Shown here piece after piece: positions 8,089-15,487 of a stretch of DNA of 35,723 nucleotides; the stretch's first letter is position 1, and every line of letters starts with the position of its first letter. Source of the stretch: Ramlibacter sp. (lineage in GTDB: Bacteria > Pseudomonadota > Gammaproteobacteria > Burkholderiales > Burkholderiaceae_C). A model generated the notes under the pieces. That model was not told the origin of the DNA. It made no database searches and was given only the letters and a program-made list of their open reading frames with translations. The position numbers and the translations under genes are program-made. The stretch is from NCBI RefSeq assembly GCF_029866045.1, contig NZ_JARXAB010000072.1, positions 1-35,723 of the forward strand, written 5' to 3'.

Positions 8089-8319
8089 TCAGGCCGAGGC
8101 AGCGGCCACCTGGGCTTGCCCTTGGCGAATCGCGTAATCAATGGCGCTGCGGTGGCTGTGGAAGCGGCGGGTGAAGCGAAACACCTTGTCGAGGGTGGCA
8201 GCCCCTTGTCCGCGGCGAATTGAAACCGAGGGGGCAAAGTCGCCCGTGTCAGTGACGCGGGCACTGGGAGTCACGCGGAACTTGCCGATGGAAAACGACA
8301 GTTCTTGGGAAAAAGACAT
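8089..8319 (-). CDS. Small conserved-looking protein of unknown function, 76 residues
   Basis: The frame is open further upstream, but ATG 8319 gives a sensible product that begins MSFSQELSFSIGKFRVTPSA. The sequence has an N-terminal half with alternating hydrophobic residues (probable beta strands), then VFRFTRRFHSHRSAIDYAIRQG, a probable amphipathic helix. The layout (a GKFRVTPSA opening, an aromatic/basic middle and a final helix) faintly recalls HlyU-type small proteins, but I cannot assign a family. It lies 27 bp upstream of infA in the same direction, so co-transcription is likely. A 7-bp hairpin sits just before the start codon and may affect translation. Its leader is about 300 bp long. 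Confidence 0.6.
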   Translation of the reverse strand: MSFSQELSFSIGKFRVTPSARVTDTGDFAPSVSIRRGQGAATLDKVFRFTRRFHSHRSAIDYAIRQGQAQVAAASA

Positions 8320-8326
8320 ACAACTG

Positions 8327-8348
8327 GCCCCGGGGTTGTCACCGGGGC
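8327..8348 (-). promoter_or_regulatory. Hairpin covering the ribosome-binding region of the 76-residue gene
   Basis: GCCCCGG (8327-8333) and CCGGGGC (8342-8348) form a perfect 7-bp stem with an 8-base loop. It ends 7 bases upstream of the ATG at 8319. The only G-rich candidate for ribosome binding lies inside the stem, so translation could depend on opening it. This is an inference from pairing alone. Confidence 0.45.
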
Positions 8349-8423
8349 ATCCGTGAGAAAAAACCTGCGCGCTGCGGGATCTGGTTGTGGCCTGTCGGCC
8401 GCCGGTACGGCGCGGCGATGGGG

Positions 8424-8449
8424 GATCCCCTGCCGAAGGCAGAGGGGTC
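8424..8449 (-). promoter_or_regulatory. Stable hairpin with UUCG loop downstream of dnaE
   Basis: Read on the minus strand, GACCCC-T-CTGCC-TTC-GGCAG-GGGATC folds into an almost continuous stem of about 11 pairs with one bulge, capped by C(UUCG)G, a very stable RNA tetraloop. A T-rich run precedes it rather than follows it, so it is not a classical intrinsic terminator. It could protect the 3' end of dnaE mRNA or belong to the leader of the next gene. Confidence 0.4.
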
Positions 8450-8619
8450 GAGAAAAAGAGGGACTCGCCGTCAGGGCAGTGTGACGACCGGGCGCGGCAC
8501 ACAAGGCGGCGGGGCGGTCTGAAGGGGCCCACAGGGGGCGCGATTCCTGTCAAACAGGACGTTGACGCTGGAGAGTAATGCGCGAACGTGAGGGGAGTGT
8601 AACCGGTTTAACCTAGATC

Positions 8620-11600
8620 TCAGGCCTCGTAGACGATCTGGGCCTGCCCTCCTTCGGCCTGAGCCATCCAGCTGGCCAGAGCCGCGTCGCTGGGGAAAAA
8701 GCGCGCAGCCTCGCCCAGCTGAAGCTCAGCGGTCGCCGCATCCCGCAGCAAGGCCAGCCGGACCGGCAAGCCCCGCACCAGTTCCCCCGCCTCGCTCTCC
8801 TGGCGCTGCGGCGGGAAGTCGCGCAACAGACGCCCAATGTCCGGCGCCTTGCCATTGACCGCCACACGCAGGTACTTGCCAAAACGGCAACGGGCTGAGG
8901 CCAGGTCCCAGACCTGCTGGACGGACAAGCGCAGCCCGCCGGAAAAGCGGTCGTTCTGGCATTTGGCCATGACGATGACCAGTTCGTCGTCCTTGATCAG
9001 ATGCCTGTTTGCGTTGATCAGGGCCTCGTCGGCGGTGGCCTCGATCATGGCGGACTTGTCGTCAAGCTTGAAGATCGCGAGCTTGCCCCGCTGCGCGTTG
9101 ATCACACGCAGGTCGCCGACGATGCCTGCCAGCAGCACCGTCTCGCGGGAGTCCTTGAGCTCGTCGATGGAGCGCTTGCAAAAGCGACGCACCTCGGTAG
9201 CCACCTCGTCGAACAGGTGGCCCGAAAGGTAAAAGCCCACCGCTGTTTTTTCTTGCGTCAGACGCTCCTTCACCCCCCAGGGCAGCAGGTCGACCAGCGG
9301 CGGTTCCTCGTCGCTGGCGCCGTGGCCGCCATCCATGTCGAACAGGCCGCCTTGGTTGGCATTGGCCTCAGCGGCGTTGGCGAAGTCGAAGGCGCGGTCA
9401 ATCGAGGCCACCAGAGCCGCGCGATTGAGGTGCAGAGCGTCGAAAGCCCCAGCTTTGATCAGGGCGTCGACCGTGCGCTTGTTGATACGGGTGCGGTCTA
9501 CCCGCCTGCAAAAGTCGAACAGACTGGTGAAGGGACCGCTCACCGAGCCATTAGGGCCTTCCGCCTTGCCATCGCGGGCACGTACGATGGCCTCGATGGC
9601 CTGCTGGCCGGTGCCCCTGACTGCGCCCAGCCCGTAGCGGATGACCTTGTCCGACACCGGTTCGAAACGGTAGGTACCGCGGTTCACGTCTGGCGGCTCG
9701 AAGGAGAGGCCAAAATTTTTCACCGCGTCTTCAAACAAGACCTTGAGCTTGTCGGTGTCGTCCATCTCCACCGTCATGTTGGCGCAGAAGAACTCGGCGG
9801 TGTAGTGGACCTTGAGCCAACCAGTGTGATACGCGAGCAGCGAGTAAGCAGCGGCGTGCGACTTGTTGAAGCCGTAGCCCGCGAACCTCTCCATCAGGTC
9901 GAAGATTTCGTCGGACTTGGTCTGATCGATGCCGTTCCTGGCCGCACCCGTACGGAAAATCTCCCGGTGCTCGGCCATCTCCTCGGCCTTCTTTTTGCCC
10001 ATGGCCCGGCGTAGCAGGTCTGCGCCACCCAGCGAGTAACCACCCAGGATCTGGGCGGTCTGCATCACCTGCTCCTGGTAGACCATGATGCCGTAGGTCT
10101 CGGACAGCAGCTCGGCCACCAGAGGGTGCGGATACTCGACCTTCTCGCGCCCGTGCTTGCGGGCCACGAAGCTGGGAATCAAATCCATCGGGCCGGGGCG
10201 GTACAGCGCGTTGAGGGCGATCAGGTCCTCGAGCCGGGTGGGCTTGGCGTCGCGCAGCATGCCTTGCATGCCGCGGCTTTCAAACTGGAACACCGCCTCG
10301 GTACGACCGTCGGCAAAGAGCTTGTAGGTGGCGGCGTCTTCGAGCGGCACGTTCTCGAAAGCGAAATGCTCCTGGCCCTTGTGGCGTTGGATGATCAGTT
10401 CGCGGGCAATTTCCAAAATGGTGAGCGTGGCCAAGCCCAGAAAGTCGAACTTCACCAGGCCCGCTGACTCGACGTCGTCCTTGTCGTACTGGCTCACCGC
10501 CGAGTCGCTGCCGGGCTGCTGGTAGAGAGGGGTGAAGTCAGTGAGCTTGCCTGGCGCTATCAGCACGCCGCCGGCATGCATGCCCACGTTGCGGGTCAGA
10601 CCCTCGAGCTTTTGCGCCAGACCAATGAGCGTCTTGACCTCTTCCTCGCGCTCGAGACGCTCGGCCAAAATAGGTTCCTGCTCGATCGCGCCGGCGATGG
10701 TGATGTGCTGACCGGGCTTCTGGGGGACCAGCTTGCTGATGCCATCGCAGAAGGTATAGGACATGTCCAGCACCCGGCCCACATCGCGGATCGCAGCCTT
10801 GGCAGCCATGGTGCCAAAGGTGGCGATCTGGCTCACCGCCTCGCGTCCGTACTTGTCCTTGACGTACTCGATCACCCGGTCGCGGTTGCTCTGGCAGAAG
10901 TCGATGTCGAAGTCAGGCATAGACACCCGCTCTGGGTTCAGGAACCGCTCGAACAGCAGGTTGTAGCGAAGCGGGTCGAGATCGGTGATCTTGAGGGAGT
11001 AGGCCACCAGCGATCCCGCGCCCGAGCCCCGGCCCGGGCCCACCGGGCAGCCATTGCTCTTGGCCCAGTTGATGAAGTCGCCCACGATCAGGAAGTAACC
11101 GGGGAACCCCATTTTGACGATGGTGCCGATTTCGAACTCCAGCCGCTCGAGATAGCGCGGCGTCTGCTTCTCGCGTTCGGCCGCCTGGGGATAGAGCTGA
11201 ACCAGCCGGTCCTTGAGCCCCTCGTGCGAAGCAAAGCGGAAGTACTCCTCGATGGGCATCCTGCGCCCATCAACTTCTGGCGTCGGGAAATTGGGCAGGC
11301 GCGGCTTACCCAGCTCCAGCGAGAGGCTGCAGCGACGGGCGATCTGCGCGGTGTTGGAAACCGCGGAGGGCAGGTCGGCGAACAGCGCCTCCATTTGCGC
11401 GGCACTCTTGAAGTACTGCTCGCGGGTGAACTTGCGCACCCGTCTCGGGTTACCCAGGATCTCGCCCTCGGCAATGCATACCCGCGCCTCATGTGCCTCG
11501 TAGTCGTCTGCGGTGAGAAACTGCACCGGGTGGGTTGCAACCACCGGGAGCGAAAGGCCAGCCGCCAGCTGCACTGCGCCTGCCACGTGCACCTCGTCGT

Positions 11601-12120
11601 CGGGCCGGCCTGCGCGCTGCAGCTCCAAGTAGAAGCGATGCGGGAAGGTAGAGGCCAGCATCAGGGCGGCCTCGCGGGCGCGGCTGGCATCGCCCTGCAC
11701 CAAGGCCTGCCCCACCGGGCCGGCCTGAGCGCCGGACAGGCACAGGAGCCCGCCGGAAAGCTCACGCAGCCAGTCGAGGGTGCACACGCCTTGGGCCCGC
11801 ACCACGTTGCGGGTCCAGCCGCGGGTGAGGAGTTCACACAGGTTCAAATAGCCGTCGCGGTTTTGCACCAGCAACAGCACGCGCGAGAGGTGAGTGGCAT
11901 CAGCGCCCAGGCCCTGCAACCAAACCTCCGCGCCGATCACTGGTTTGACGCCCTTGCCACGGGCGGCCTTATAGAACTTGATGGCGCCGAACAGGTTGTT
12001 CAGGTCGGTGATCGCCAGCGCAGGCTGTCCGTCAGTGGCGGCGGCCTCCACGGTGTTGTCGATGCGGCAGGAGCCGTCGACCACTGAAAATTCGGAGTGC
12101 AGGCGCAGATGAACAAACAT
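8620..12120 (-). CDS. dnaE: DNA polymerase III alpha subunit (replicative)
   Basis: The 1166-residue enzyme is the main chromosomal replicase of the C family. The N-terminal PHP domain starts FVHLRLHSEFSVVDG. The polymerase core has GPGRGSGAGSLVAY near 361-374, then MPDFDIDF at 401-408, with catalytic D403 and D405. LVKFDFLGLATL follows, with D559 as the probable third catalytic aspartate. Helix-hairpin-helix and OB-fold regions follow (AGIVGDLRVINAQRGKLAIFKLDDKS near 990-1010), and the tail that contacts tau ends the chain. The length is that of Escherichia coli DnaE. The ATG is preceded by TACAAT exactly 6 bp away, with no Shine-Dalgarno motif in between. A second, error-prone polymerase of the same family (dnaE2) lies at the right end of the window. 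Confidence 0.98.
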   Translation of the reverse strand: MFVHLRLHSEFSVVDGSCRIDNTVEAAATDGQPALAITDLNNLFGAIKFYKAARGKGVKPVIGAEVWLQGLGADATHLSRVLLLVQNRDGYLNLCELLTRGWTRNVVRAQGVCTLDWLRELSGGLLCLSGAQAGPVGQALVQGDASRAREAALMLASTFPHRFYLELQRAGRPDDEVHVAGAVQLAAGLSLPVVATHPVQFLTADDYEAHEARVCIAEGEILGNPRRVRKFTREQYFKSAAQMEALFADLPSAVSNTAQIARRCSLSLELGKPRLPNFPTPEVDGRRMPIEEYFRFASHEGLKDRLVQLYPQAAEREKQTPRYLERLEFEIGTIVKMGFPGYFLIVGDFINWAKSNGCPVGPGRGSGAGSLVAYSLKITDLDPLRYNLLFERFLNPERVSMPDFDIDFCQSNRDRVIEYVKDKYGREAVSQIATFGTMAAKAAIRDVGRVLDMSYTFCDGISKLVPQKPGQHITIAGAIEQEPILAERLEREEEVKTLIGLAQKLEGLTRNVGMHAGGVLIAPGKLTDFTPLYQQPGSDSAVSQYDKDDVESAGLVKFDFLGLATLTILEIARELIIQRHKGQEHFAFENVPLEDAATYKLFADGRTEAVFQFESRGMQGMLRDAKPTRLEDLIALNALYRPGPMDLIPSFVARKHGREKVEYPHPLVAELLSETYGIMVYQEQVMQTAQILGGYSLGGADLLRRAMGKKKAEEMAEHREIFRTGAARNGIDQTKSDEIFDLMERFAGYGFNKSHAAAYSLLAYHTGWLKVHYTAEFFCANMTVEMDDTDKLKVLFEDAVKNFGLSFEPPDVNRGTYRFEPVSDKVIRYGLGAVRGTGQQAIEAIVRARDGKAEGPNGSVSGPFTSLFDFCRRVDRTRINKRTVDALIKAGAFDALHLNRAALVASIDRAFDFANAAEANANQGGLFDMDGGHGASDEEPPLVDLLPWGVKERLTQEKTAVGFYLSGHLFDEVATEVRRFCKRSIDELKDSRETVLLAGIVGDLRVINAQRGKLAIFKLDDKSAMIEATADEALINANRHLIKDDELVIVMAKCQNDRFSGGLRLSVQQVWDLASARCRFGKYLRVAVNGKAPDIGRLLRDFPPQRQESEAGELVRGLPVRLALLRDAATAELQLGEAARFFPSDAALASWMAQAEGGQAQIVYEA

Positions 12121-12126
12121 GAAGCC

Positions 12127-12132
12127 ATTGTA
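12127..12132 (-). promoter_or_regulatory. Probable -10 box of dnaE, leaderless arrangement
   Basis: On the minus strand TACAAT matches the sigma-70 -10 consensus at five of six positions and ends 6 bp before the dnaE ATG. Transcription would then begin at or next to the start codon. The same spacing is seen at ribE (836-841), tolQ (5416-5421) and trmB (19108-19113). No good -35 element is visible. Confidence 0.5.
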
Positions 12133-12168
12133 GGAAAGCGCGGCAGGGGTTCGGTCACTCGCCCCACC

Positions 12169-12174
12169 TAAAAT
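12169..12174 (+). promoter_or_regulatory. Candidate -10 box of trhO
   Basis: TAAAAT lies 9 bp before the GTG start of trhO in the 63-bp gap shared with the divergent dnaE. It would give a leader of only a few bases. This is a sequence match only. Confidence 0.4.
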
Positions 12175-12183
12175 CAGCGTCCC

Positions 12184-12990
12184 GTGCCCGAGATCCTCAA
12201 CGTTTCCGCCTACAAATTCGTCGCCTTGGTCGACTGCGCGCCGCTGCGTGAGCGCCTGCTCGCCGACGCGAGCGCGTCAGGCCTCAAGGGCACCATTCTT
12301 TTGGCCGAGGAAGGCATCAACCTGTTTCTCGCTGGCCCCGCCCCCGACCTACGCGAATTTTTGGCGCGGCTCCAGGCAGACCCCCGGCTTGGCGACCTGC
12401 CGATCAAGGAAAGCTGGTCGGAGGCCCAACCCTTCCGGCGGATGCAGGTGAAGGTCAAGCGGGAAATCATCCGCATGAATCATCCGACGATCCGCCCCTC
12501 GGAGGGTCGTGCGCCGGCGGTCGACGCCCTCACCCTGCGCCGCTGGCTGGACCAGGGTCATGACGACGAGGGCCGGCCCGTAGTGACGCTCGACACCCGC
12601 AATGCCTTCGAGGCGGACCACGGCAGCTTTGAGCATGCGATCGACTGGCGCATCACCAAGTTCAGCGAGTTTCCTCAGGCGGCGCAGGCGCACCGGACTG
12701 AGCTCGAGGGCAAAACGGTGGTGAGCTTTTGCACCGGCGGCATCCGCTGTGAGAAGGCAGCGATCTACCTGCGGGAAGTGGGCGTCGAGCGCGTGCTACA
12801 ACTCGAGGGCGGCATCTTGCGCTATTTCGAGGAAGCCGGCGGCACGCACTACCGAGGAGGCTGTTTCGTTTTTGACGAGCGGGAAGCCCTGGATCCGGAC
12901 CTGTCGCCAATGGCAGTGGCCGATCGATCACCGGCACCGACGACGGCGGTCGATCCACCGCCGGCACCGGCACCGGCAACGGCGCCTTGA
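12184..12990 (+). CDS. trhO: tRNA uridine(34) hydroxylase TrhO (rhodanese-domain protein, YceA family)
   Basis: The 268-residue protein begins with GTG ([15 protein letters not shown]). The N-terminal acylphosphatase-like part carries [17 protein letters not shown], and KREIIRMN follows. A rhodanese domain holds [15 protein letters not shown] and [13 protein letters not shown], with C183 as the active cysteine and C189 nearby. [12 protein letters not shown] completes the family pattern. TrhO hydroxylates U34 of certain tRNAs to 5-hydroxyuridine. The last 28 or so residues (from about 241) are a Pro/Ala/Thr-rich low-complexity tail that is not part of the core fold. It is transcribed away from dnaE and converges on the flavodoxin-like gene. 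Confidence 0.93.
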   Translation: MPEILNVSAYKFVALVDCAPLRERLLADASASGLKGTILLAEEGINLFLAGPAPDLREFLARLQADPRLGDLPIKESWSEAQPFRRMQVKVKREIIRMNHPTIRPSEGRAPAVDALTLRRWLDQGHDDEGRPVVTLDTRNAFEADHGSFEHAIDWRITKFSEFPQAAQAHRTELEGKTVVSFCTGGIRCEKAAIYLREVGVERVLQLEGGILRYFEEAGGTHYRGGCFVFDEREALDPDLSPMAVADRSPAPTTAVDPPPAPAPATAP

Positions 12991-12991
12991 A

Positions 12992-13008
12992 GCCCGGCGG
13001 CGCCGGGC
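12992..13008. terminator. Hairpin between convergent trhO and flavodoxin gene
   Basis: GCCCGGC-GGC-GCCGGGC is a perfect 7-bp stem with a 3-base loop, placed 2 bp after the trhO stop and 11 bp from the opposing stop. It has no T tract, so a terminator role on either strand is inferred from position and stability only. Confidence 0.5.
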
Positions 13009-13018
13009 GCCTGCACAA

Positions 13019-13573
13019 TTACCGCGCCCACTTGGCGGCGACTTGCGCCACCCGCCGGCCCAGGACACGCGAGGTCTCGAGGTCGCCCGGCAGCATCTCG
13101 GCGACGCTGGCGTCCGAAGGGGTGGTGGCGGCCGCGCCCTGGAAGACACCGATCCAGTTCAGGTCGTTGCGGGTCGCTGCCTTGGAGTTGGACGCCACTT
13201 CGCCCAGGCCCACCCACAGGCCGCCGTGCTGCATGGCCAGGGTGTAGAAGTAGTCCAGCGTCTTGCCCTTGTCGCCATTGGTCGAGGCACTGTTGGTGAA
13301 GCCGGCAAAGATCTTGTCCTTCCAGTTGCGGCTGTACCAGGGCTTGGAGGACGCATCGGCGAACTTCTTGAACTGCCAGCTGGCGGCACCCATGTAGGTG
13401 GGCGAGCCGAAGACGATGGCGTCCGCCGCGTCGAGCTGGGCCCAGGCAGCCTCGGGGATATTGCCGTCGGCGTCGATGGCGATCAGTTGGCCGCCTGCGG
13501 CCTCGGCGATGACTTGCGCCTGGCGCTGGGTGTGGCCGTAGCCAGAGTGATAAACGATTGCGATGGAAGCCAT
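13019..13573 (-). CDS. Flavodoxin-like NAD(P)H:quinone oxidoreductase (WrbA-like)
   Basis: The 184-residue product starts MASIAIVYHSGYGHTQRQAQ, the FMN-phosphate loop of flavodoxin-like proteins. FGSPTYMGAASWQFKKFAD and KDKIFAGFTNSAS then line the flavin ring, and GGLWVGLGE follows, as in the WrbA/flavodoxin_5 group. Such enzymes reduce quinones by two electrons and limit oxidative stress. The frame is open well upstream, but ATG 13573 is the family start, with GGA a few bases before it. It lies 58 bp downstream of pirin on the same strand, with a divergent LysR gene beyond, so the three look like one redox-responsive unit. Confidence 0.88.
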   Translation of the reverse strand: MASIAIVYHSGYGHTQRQAQVIAEAAGGQLIAIDADGNIPEAAWAQLDAADAIVFGSPTYMGAASWQFKKFADASSKPWYSRNWKDKIFAGFTNSASTNGDKGKTLDYFYTLAMQHGGLWVGLGEVASNSKAATRNDLNWIGVFQGAAATTPSDASVAEMLPGDLETSRVLGRRVAQVAAKWAR

Positions 13574-13631
13574 TTCAGAGTCCTTTTGGGGGTGATGGAT
13601 GGGTGAGAAAACGGGGCAGCGGTTGGCCGAG

Positions 13632-14333
13632 TCAAGGCGCGAGGTCAAACACCAGCACCTCGGCGTCTCGCCCGGCCTCCAGGCGAACCTCGGTCTCGCC
13701 CTCGAGCTTGGCCGCATCGCCACCGGACAGGGCCTGGCCGTTGACGGACAAGCTGCCGCGCACCAGGTGCACATAGGCCTTGCGGCCGGGTGCCAGCGCC
13801 AGGGTGGCGGCTTCTGCGCCATCGAAGAGACCGGCGAACAAGCGTGCATTCGCGCTGATGTGCACTGCGCCCTGCTCGCCGCCAGGGGCGGCCACCAGGC
13901 GCAGCCGGCCACGCTTTTCTTCGGTGGCGAAGGTCTTCTGTTCGTAGCCCGGCGCGATGCCGCGGGTGTGCGGCTCGATCCAGATCTGCAGGAAATGGGA
14001 TTCTTCGTTAGCGGCGTGGTTGAACTCGCTGTGCATCACGCCCGTGCCCGCGCTCATGCGCTGCACATCGCCGGGCGGAATGGCCTCGACGTTGCCCATG
14101 TTGTCCTTGTGCGCGAGCCGGCCAGAGAGCACATAGCTGATGATTTCCATGTCACGGTGACCATGGGTGCCGAAGCCAGTGCCCGGGGCAATGCGATCCT
14201 CGTTGATCACACGCAGCGGGCCGAAACCCATGTGCTTCGGGTCGTAGTAGTCGGCAAAGGAGAAGCTGTGGAACGAGTCCAGCCAGCCATGCTGGGCGTG
14301 GCCGCGGTCTTCGGACTTGCGCAGGGTGATCAT
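13632..14333 (-). CDS. Pirin family protein
   Basis: The protein of 233 residues is a bicupin. The N-terminal cupin shows FGPLRVINEDRIAPGTGF, then THGHRDMEIISYVLSG and MSAGTGVMHSEFN. The metal ligands expected of pirins are present: H57, H59, H101 and E103. Some bacterial pirins act as quercetin 2,3-dioxygenase, others as regulators; sequence alone does not decide. ATG 14333 is preferred over an earlier in-frame codon because AAGGAG lies 5 bp upstream. It shares a 180-bp intergenic region with the divergent LysR gene, where an operator-like palindrome is seen. Confidence 0.93.
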   Translation of the reverse strand: MITLRKSEDRGHAQHGWLDSFHSFSFADYYDPKHMGFGPLRVINEDRIAPGTGFGTHGHRDMEIISYVLSGRLAHKDNMGNVEAIPPGDVQRMSAGTGVMHSEFNHAANEESHFLQIWIEPHTRGIAPGYEQKTFATEEKRGRLRLVAAPGGEQGAVHISANARLFAGLFDGAEAATLALAPGRKAYVHLVRGSLSVNGQALSGGDAAKLEGETEVRLEAGRDAEVLVFDLAP

Positions 14334-14431
14334 GAAGACTCCTTCAATCGGTTTGCACAGTTGCCAGGCGTTTAGGCCTGAAGGCATGCACTCAATTGTG
14401 CGGTCCGGCCCTTGATCGTTGGGCGATGGCG

Positions 14432-14459
14432 TTTGATGGCATCATTCAAATATTCTGAA
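14432..14459. promoter_or_regulatory. Operator-like palindromes in the pirin/LysR divergent region
   Basis: Two overlapping inverted repeats occur: TGATG-G-CATCA at 14434-14444, and TTCA-N7-TGAA at 14445-14459, which contains a T-N11-A core as in LysR-type sites. TTTGA (14432-14436) also pairs with TCAAA (14446-14450). The position between a LysR-type gene and its divergent neighbour fits the common autoregulated arrangement. Confidence 0.5.
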
Positions 14460-14513
14460 CGCAAAGTCCTTTGTCGGCAGTACGCCCAGCCCGCTTGCCC
14501 AGTCCGCTCGCCT

Positions 14514-15458
14514 ATGCCCAGCCCCCGCGACGTCCTCACCCCCGATGCCCTGTCCCTGCTGCAGACCGTCTCGCGCCTGGGCAGCTTCGCCGCCGCCGCG
14601 CGGACGCTGGGCCTGGTGCCCAGTGCGGTCACCTACCGGGTGCGCCAGGTCGAGGAGGCGCTTGACGTACTGCTCTTTGACCGAAGTTCGCGCCAGGCTC
14701 GGCTCACCCCGGCGGGCACCGAGCTGCTGCGCGAAGGCGAGCGTCTGCTCGAAGAAATGGACGCAGTGGCCAACCGGGTCCGGCGGGTCGCCACCGGTTG
14801 GGAGTCACAACTGACGGTCGCGGTGGACACGGCGATCGCACACCAGCCACTGATGGACTTGGCGCAAGACTTCTTCCAGGTCGCACCGCAGACCCGCCTG
14901 CGCCTGCGCGAGGAGGCGCTCTCGGGCACCCTGGAGACGCTCACCAGCGGACAGGCCGATCTGGCCTTGGGCGTGGCCCAAGAGCAGGGCACGCACGCCG
15001 GACTTCAGTTCCGTCCCATGGGGGAGCTGGGCTTCGTGTTCGCGGTGGCACCCCACCACCCCTTGGCGCGGGCGAAAGAGCCGCTGTCCGATGAGGTGCT
15101 GCTGCGGCACCGCGCAGTGGCGGTGGCCGACTCGGTCAGCCGGGGCGGTGGCATCACGGTGGGCCTCCTGGCCGGCCAGGACGTCTTTACCGTGCCGACG
15201 ATGCAGGCCAAGCTGGAGGCGCAGCTGCGCGGCCTGGGCGCGGGTTTTCTGCCCGAGCCCCTGGCACGCCCGCATCTGGCTGCCGGGCGGCTGGTGGCAC
15301 GCGAGGTGGTGCGACCGCAGCGCGTGGTGCAGCCGGCCTACGCCTGGCGGCAAACCACCGATCCGGGACGGGCCTTGCAATGGTGGCTAGAGCGGCTTGA
15401 GCGCCCGGCCACGCGCAAGGCGCTGCTGCAAGGACATGCCGGACCGCGGCCAGCCTGA
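14514..15458 (+). CDS. LysR-type transcriptional regulator
   Basis: The 314-residue product has the N-terminal winged helix-turn-helix of the family: LTPDALSLLQTVSRLGSFAAAARTLG, then VPSAVTYRVRQVEEALDVLLFDRSSR, followed by RLTPAGTELL. The C-terminal part is a periplasmic-binding-protein-like effector domain (LTVAVDTAI, RLREEALSGTLETLTSGQADLALG, GAGFLPEPLARPHLAAGRLV). The start chosen is MPSPRDVL at 14514; the frame is open for 34 more codons, but these do not resemble the family. Divergence from pirin and the flavodoxin gene suggests it controls them, perhaps in response to redox or quinone stress. The ligand is unknown. Confidence 0.92.
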   Translation: MPSPRDVLTPDALSLLQTVSRLGSFAAAARTLGLVPSAVTYRVRQVEEALDVLLFDRSSRQARLTPAGTELLREGERLLEEMDAVANRVRRVATGWESQLTVAVDTAIAHQPLMDLAQDFFQVAPQTRLRLREEALSGTLETLTSGQADLALGVAQEQGTHAGLQFRPMGELGFVFAVAPHHPLARAKEPLSDEVLLRHRAVAVADSVSRGGGITVGLLAGQDVFTVPTMQAKLEAQLRGLGAGFLPEPLARPHLAAGRLVAREVVRPQRVVQPAYAWRQTTDPGRALQWWLERLERPATRKALLQGHAGPRPA

Positions 15459-15487
15459 TGCCACAATGGCCGCAACACGGAGCGACC

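Larger units (their letters stand above)
8320..8619 (-). other. 300-bp non-coding leader between dnaE and the 76-residue gene
   Basis: No credible gene was found in this stretch. It holds several self-complementary elements: CCTGT-CAA-ACAGG at 8546-8558, a longer hairpin at 8424-8449, and a 7-bp stem at 8327-8348 next to the downstream start codon. On the minus strand a TTGACA lies within the first of these, but no matching -10 box is seen 16-18 bp further. The region must hold the 3' end of the dnaE transcript and probably the promoter and leader for the small gene and infA. Confidence 0.5.

Noticed and set aside
8089..8553. Longer version (154 residues) of the small protein
   Set aside because: The extra N-terminal half is Arg/Pro-rich, reads through the hairpin-rich leader, and resembles no protein.
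10576..12087. 503-residue open frame opposite dnaE
   Set aside because: It mirrors the codon pattern of dnaE, has no recognisable motif and no ribosome site of note.
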